From positions 1 to 8,884 of the forward strand of contig CAZOKH010000111.1 in the NCBI GenBank assembly GCA_964580315.1: a DNA stretch of 8,884 bases, written 5' to 3'. The position numbers and the translations under genes are program-made. Shown one piece after another: positions 6,864 to 8,884 of the stretch (its first letter is position 1; every line of letters begins with the position of its first letter). A model generated the notes under the pieces. The model saw only the letters and a list, made by a program, of their open reading frames with translations, did not search any database and was not told the origin of the DNA. The DNA is from CAZOKH01 sp964580315. GTDB taxonomy: Bacteria > Chloroflexota > Anaerolineae > Anaerolineales > Anaerolineaceae.

Positions 6864-7256
6864 ATGAGTCTGAATCTCACCATTCTTCCTGAACGTTATG
6901 CGGTTTGCAGGTTGCAGCCGGGGACGGATTTCCACGAACCCGCCGCGCGTAGTTCTCTGTTTGCCCTGGCGCGCACCACAGACGAGTTGTCGTTGGTGTG
7001 CAGCGAGGCACATGCCCCGCGCGAGGCGTTGATTGAGCCGGGCTGGCGGGCTTTCAAGGTGACCGGGCCGCTGGACTTTGCCCTGACCGGCATCCTGGCG
7101 TCGCTGGCCAACCCGCTGGCTGACAGCGGGGTGGGCATTTTTGCCGTTTCAACTTATGATACCGACTATGTGCTGGTGAAAGAGACCGATCTACAGCGCG
7201 CCGTGCAGGCATTGCAGGCGGCGGGGCATAGTATTCACAATACCAGCAATATTTAA
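6864..7256 (+). CDS. ACT-domain protein (COG3603 / CASTOR-like amino-acid-sensor fold)
   Basis: 130 aa, the usual length for this family. The N-terminal half (LTILPERYAVCRLQPG, then TTDELSLVC at 38-46) and the C-terminal ACT_7-type domain are diagnostic. The latter contains GWRAFKVTGPLDFALTGILASLA (60-82) and GIFAVSTYDTDYVLVKE (91-107). The two halves form a tandem ACT-like fold related to the arginine sensor CASTOR1, and bacterial members are thought to bind amino acids or small ligands. No ligand can be inferred here. It is cytosolic, with no signal peptide or membrane helix. It is the first plus-strand gene after the divergent spacer and lies 30 bases before the hydrolase gene, so the two could be co-transcribed. 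The family call is firm; the physiological role is unknown. Confidence 0.93.
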   Translation: MSLNLTILPERYAVCRLQPGTDFHEPAARSSLFALARTTDELSLVCSEAHAPREALIEPGWRAFKVTGPLDFALTGILASLANPLADSGVGIFAVSTYDTDYVLVKETDLQRAVQALQAAGHSIHNTSNI

Positions 7257-7286
7257 ATCCATTTATTCAATTGGAGATTGTAAGGG

Positions 7287-7859
7287 ATGAGTATGGATCA
7301 ATTTGAAAAGTTCAAGCCAGAGCCCGGGCGCACAGCGCTGGTGGTGGTTGACGTCCAGGAAAAACTGGCGGCGGCCATGCCGCCGAATGTGGCGGCGGAT
7401 GTGATTCGCAATATTGTGACCCTGGTGGAAACGGCCAAGGAATTTGACATGCCGGTGCTGGCCACCGAGCAATACCCCAAAGGATTGGGCGTCACCGTCA
7501 AAGAAATTCAGGATGTTCTGCCATCCTATGAGCCCATTGAAAAGATCACCTTTAGCTGCTGGCGCACACTGACCTTTGTTAAAGCCCTGGAAGCCGCCAG
7601 CGTTCAAAACGTGATTTTGGCCGGCATGGAAACGCACGTGTGCCTGTTGCAAACCGCCCTCGATTTGCTGGAACAGGGCTACCGGGTTTTTGTTCCAGCA
7701 GATGCCCTGAGCAGCCGAGGCAAATCCAACTGGCGCGCCGGGCTGCGCGTGATGGAACAGGCCGGCGCCGTGGTGGGATCAACCGAGATGTTCCTCTTTC
7801 AGATGCTGGAAACCGCCGGCACTGATCGTTTTAAGCGTTTATCCAGACTGGTACGTTAA
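7287..7859 (+). CDS. Isochorismatase-like cysteine hydrolase (YcaC/ISOC1-ISOC2 clade)
   Basis: 190 aa, full length for the isochorismatase-like hydrolase superfamily. The catalytic triad is intact: Asp22 in ALVVVDVQEK, Lys86 in EKITFS, and Cys119 in the ETHVCLLQTALDLL segment, with the cis-peptide region just before it. The TEQYPKGLG motif (60-68), ADALSSR (138-144) and a C-terminal FKRLSRLVR are typical of the ISOC1/ISOC2/YcaC branch rather than true isochorismatases or nicotinamidases. Substrates in this branch are mostly unknown; C-N hydrolysis of a small amide-like compound is the family expectation. It is cytosolic. Two starts compete: ATG at 7287 has GGAG ten bases upstream, while ATG at 7293 has AAGGG six bases upstream and may be the better one, shortening the protein by two residues. 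A shared transcript with the ACT gene 30 bases upstream is possible. Confidence 0.94.
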   Translation: MSMDQFEKFKPEPGRTALVVVDVQEKLAAAMPPNVAADVIRNIVTLVETAKEFDMPVLATEQYPKGLGVTVKEIQDVLPSYEPIEKITFSCWRTLTFVKALEAASVQNVILAGMETHVCLLQTALDLLEQGYRVFVPADALSSRGKSNWRAGLRVMEQAGAVVGSTEMFLFQMLETAGTDRFKRLSRLVR

Positions 7860-7881
7860 GAATATAAGATTTGATTCGTGT

Positions 7882-7909
7882 AGATTCGTTTTACAGGTTT
7901 GACGAATCT
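7882..7909. repeat. Dyad AGATTCGT / ACGAATCT with an extra direct GATTCGT copy upstream
   Basis: AGATTCGT at 7882-7889 is a perfect 8-base inverted match to ACGAATCT at 7902-7909, with a 12-base loop. A further direct copy of GATTCGT lies at 7873-7879, exactly 10 bases (about one helical turn) before the left arm. The loop contains the -35 box of promoter P1. This may be a protein-binding site on P1. Alternatively it is a weak hairpin ending the hydrolase transcript, but its stem is AT-rich and the T-run is about 12 bases away. Confidence 0.55.
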
Positions 7910-7919
7910 CGGTTATAAT
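7890..7919 (+). promoter_or_regulatory. Upstream promoter P1 of rpsA (sigma-70 type)
   Basis: TTTACA at 7890-7895 (five of six to consensus) and a perfect TATAAT at 7914-7919 are separated by 18 bases. Transcription would start near 7926, giving a leader of about 190 bases before the S1 start codon, or a separate small RNA if it ends early. Confidence 0.65.
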
Positions 7920-7930
7920 AAGTTTTTGTG

Positions 7931-8044
7931 TTATCCGCCCGTTTGACAGGCGGTTAAGGCGAATCGCAACAAAACGGCACTCGCGTTCACACAAAAAGGC
8001 GCGAGGTGCCTGCCATTCAACTTAACGAGCGCCTGTTTGAATGG
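7931..8044 (+). ncRNA. Structured leader of the long rpsA transcript: three hairpins
   Basis: Three stems lie in series between promoters P1 and P2. The first pairs 7931-7939 with 7949-7957 (CCGCC/GGCGG, extended by TTA/TAA across one T-T mismatch). The second pairs 7976-7985 with 8000-8010 (GGCAC-TCGCG against CGCGAGGTGCC, one bulged base). The third pairs 8013-8020 with 8037-8044 (CCATTCAA/TTGAATGG, perfect). None is followed by a T-run, so they are not intrinsic terminators. They would appear only in RNA from P1. An autoregulatory leader is plausible by analogy with rpsA in gammaproteobacteria, but no homology is claimed. The region contains no tRNA or known riboswitch that I recognise. 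Confidence 0.4.
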
Positions 8045-8053
8045 GGGTGAGGG

Positions 8054-8082
8054 TTGTCAAGAATCCTTTTCCCCCTTATAAT
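8054..8082 (+). promoter_or_regulatory. Main promoter P2 of rpsA (sigma-70 type)
   Basis: TTGTCA at 8054-8059 and TATAAT at 8077-8082 are separated by the ideal 17 bases. Transcription would start about 8089, leaving a leader of about 30 bases with a T-rich stretch just before the Shine-Dalgarno GGAG at 8103-8106. This is the strongest promoter in the window, as expected for a ribosomal protein gene. Confidence 0.85.
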
Positions 8083-8118
8083 GGGCGCTAATCTATTTTT
8101 TTGGAGCACACAATTCGT

Positions 8119-8884
8119 ATGGACCTTCATGAAGCCCCCGACAATTCTCAGGAAATGACGCCCGAGAACCAGAGCAATGTGGATAACGCCAATATGGCTT
8201 CCTTGCTTGAGCAGGAAGGATTGGGAATTGATTTCCCGCAACAGGGTGAAATCCGAGACGGTGTCATTGCCTCGATCAGCCCGGGACAGATTCTGGTCAG
8301 TGTTGGAACCAAATCCGAAGGGATTATCAGCGGAAAAGAGCTGGAAATTATTCCGCGTGAGGAATTGGCCGAACTCAAAGTCGGTCAGGCAATCCCGGTA
8401 TATGTGATCAACCCGGAAGATCAGAACGGCAACCTGGTACTCTCGTATGTTCGCGCGCGAGAATCGCAGGATTGGATTAAAGCCGAGGAACTACGTGACT
8501 CCAAAGAAATGTTCCATTCATCCATCATCGGTTTCAACAAAGGCGGCCTGATTGTGCCCATGGGCGGCTTGCGCGGTTTTGTTCCTGCTTCGCAGATCAG
8601 CCTTTCCCGCCGGGCAGGTATGAAGGGCGACACCCCCGAACAGCGCTGGCAGGAAATGGTTGGACAGGAAATTGACGTTTGCGTCATCGAAGTTGACCGC
8701 GAACGCCGCCGTCTGATCCTCTCGGAACGCGCCGCCAGCTCTGAAACACGCGAAACGATCAAAGAACGCGTGATTGACGAACTGAGTGAAGGCGATGTCC
8801 GCAGCGGTCGTGTGACCAGCCTGGCTGACTTTGGCGCTTTTGTCAACATCAGCGGCGCCGACGGCCTGGTGCATCTCTCCGAAA
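8119..8884 (+). CDS. rpsA: 30S ribosomal protein S1, 3' end off the window
   Basis: 255 codons are visible and the frame is open at the right edge. After an acidic leader of about 42 residues come tandem S1 (OB-fold) domains: domain 1 at about 43-112 (GEIRDGVIASISPGQILVSV and SEGIISGKEL), domain 2 at about 129-204 (IIGFNKGGLIVPMGGLRGFVPASQ, ending in RRRLILSER), and the start of domain 3 at about 222 (VRSGRVTSLADFGAFVNISG, then DGLVHLSE). S1 binds mRNA single strands and helps the 30S subunit start translation. The start ATG at 8119 has GGAG 12 bases upstream, slightly long; a Met codon at 8155 lacks a properly placed site. Two promoters and a structured upstream region precede the gene. How many S1 domains the full protein has cannot be seen here. 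Confidence 0.95.
   Translation, partial: MDLHEAPDNSQEMTPENQSNVDNANMASLLEQEGLGIDFPQQGEIRDGVIASISPGQILVSVGTKSEGIISGKELEIIPREELAELKVGQAIPVYVINPEDQNGNLVLSYVRARESQDWIKAEELRDSKEMFHSSIIGFNKGGLIVPMGGLRGFVPASQISLSRRAGMKGDTPEQRWQEMVGQEIDVCVIEVDRERRRLILSERAASSETRETIKERVIDELSEGDVRSGRVTSLADFGAFVNISGADGLVHLSE

Noticed and set aside
7882..7926. Intrinsic terminator after the hydrolase gene
   Set aside because: The stem is AT-rich and the T-run is about 12 bases away with a consensus -10 box between, so a promoter-linked dyad fits better; not fully excluded.
7958..8044. tRNA or known riboswitch in the rpsA upstream region
   Set aside because: No cloverleaf, no T-loop consensus, and no riboswitch core that I recognise.

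Overview
The window looks like chromosomal DNA of a Chloroflexota bacterium, most likely class Anaerolineae. This is inferred from gene content and protein style: a zinc-ribbon membrane protein with acidic I-P-D-W-L repeats, and a MutL-type (glutamate mutase L family) ASKHA protein with no mutase beside it. It has not been confirmed by a database search. The DNA is moderately GC-rich and nearly fully coding. No mobile element, CRISPR array, tRNA or rRNA was seen.

Minus-strand block, 6798 down to the left edge. Six genes lie head to tail with 4-base overlaps or gaps of 5-6 bases, so they almost certainly form one operon. In order of transcription they are: an 83-aa soluble protein; a 258-aa protein with two membrane anchors that resembles DUF6754; a six-helix membrane protein; a large protein with an N-terminal zinc ribbon, a long acidic array of 32-residue repeats, and a C-terminal ectodomain between two membrane helices; a second six-helix membrane protein; and a MutL-family ASKHA ATPase-like protein that runs off the left edge. 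The large gene is cut by a run of 100 Ns inside its repeat array. The two halves are one reading frame, and the N run is evidently a placeholder of the wrong length. The operon starts at what looks like a leaderless promoter. Four of the six products are predicted membrane proteins and one is an ATPase-like cytosolic protein, so an envelope-associated complex of unknown function is a reasonable inference. This operon is the part of the window most likely to be an undescribed system.

Plus-strand block, 6864 to the right edge. A 65-base divergent spacer separates the operon from an ACT-domain protein of the COG3603/CASTOR-like type. An isochorismatase-like cysteine hydrolase of the YcaC/ISOC1-ISOC2 clade follows. 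A 259-base intergenic region then holds two good sigma-70-type promoters, a dyad plus direct repeat around the first, and three hairpins between them. It leads into the 5' part of the gene for ribosomal protein S1 (rpsA), which runs off the right edge.

The plus-strand genes are conserved housekeeping or general-metabolism types and show no obvious functional link to the minus-strand operon.
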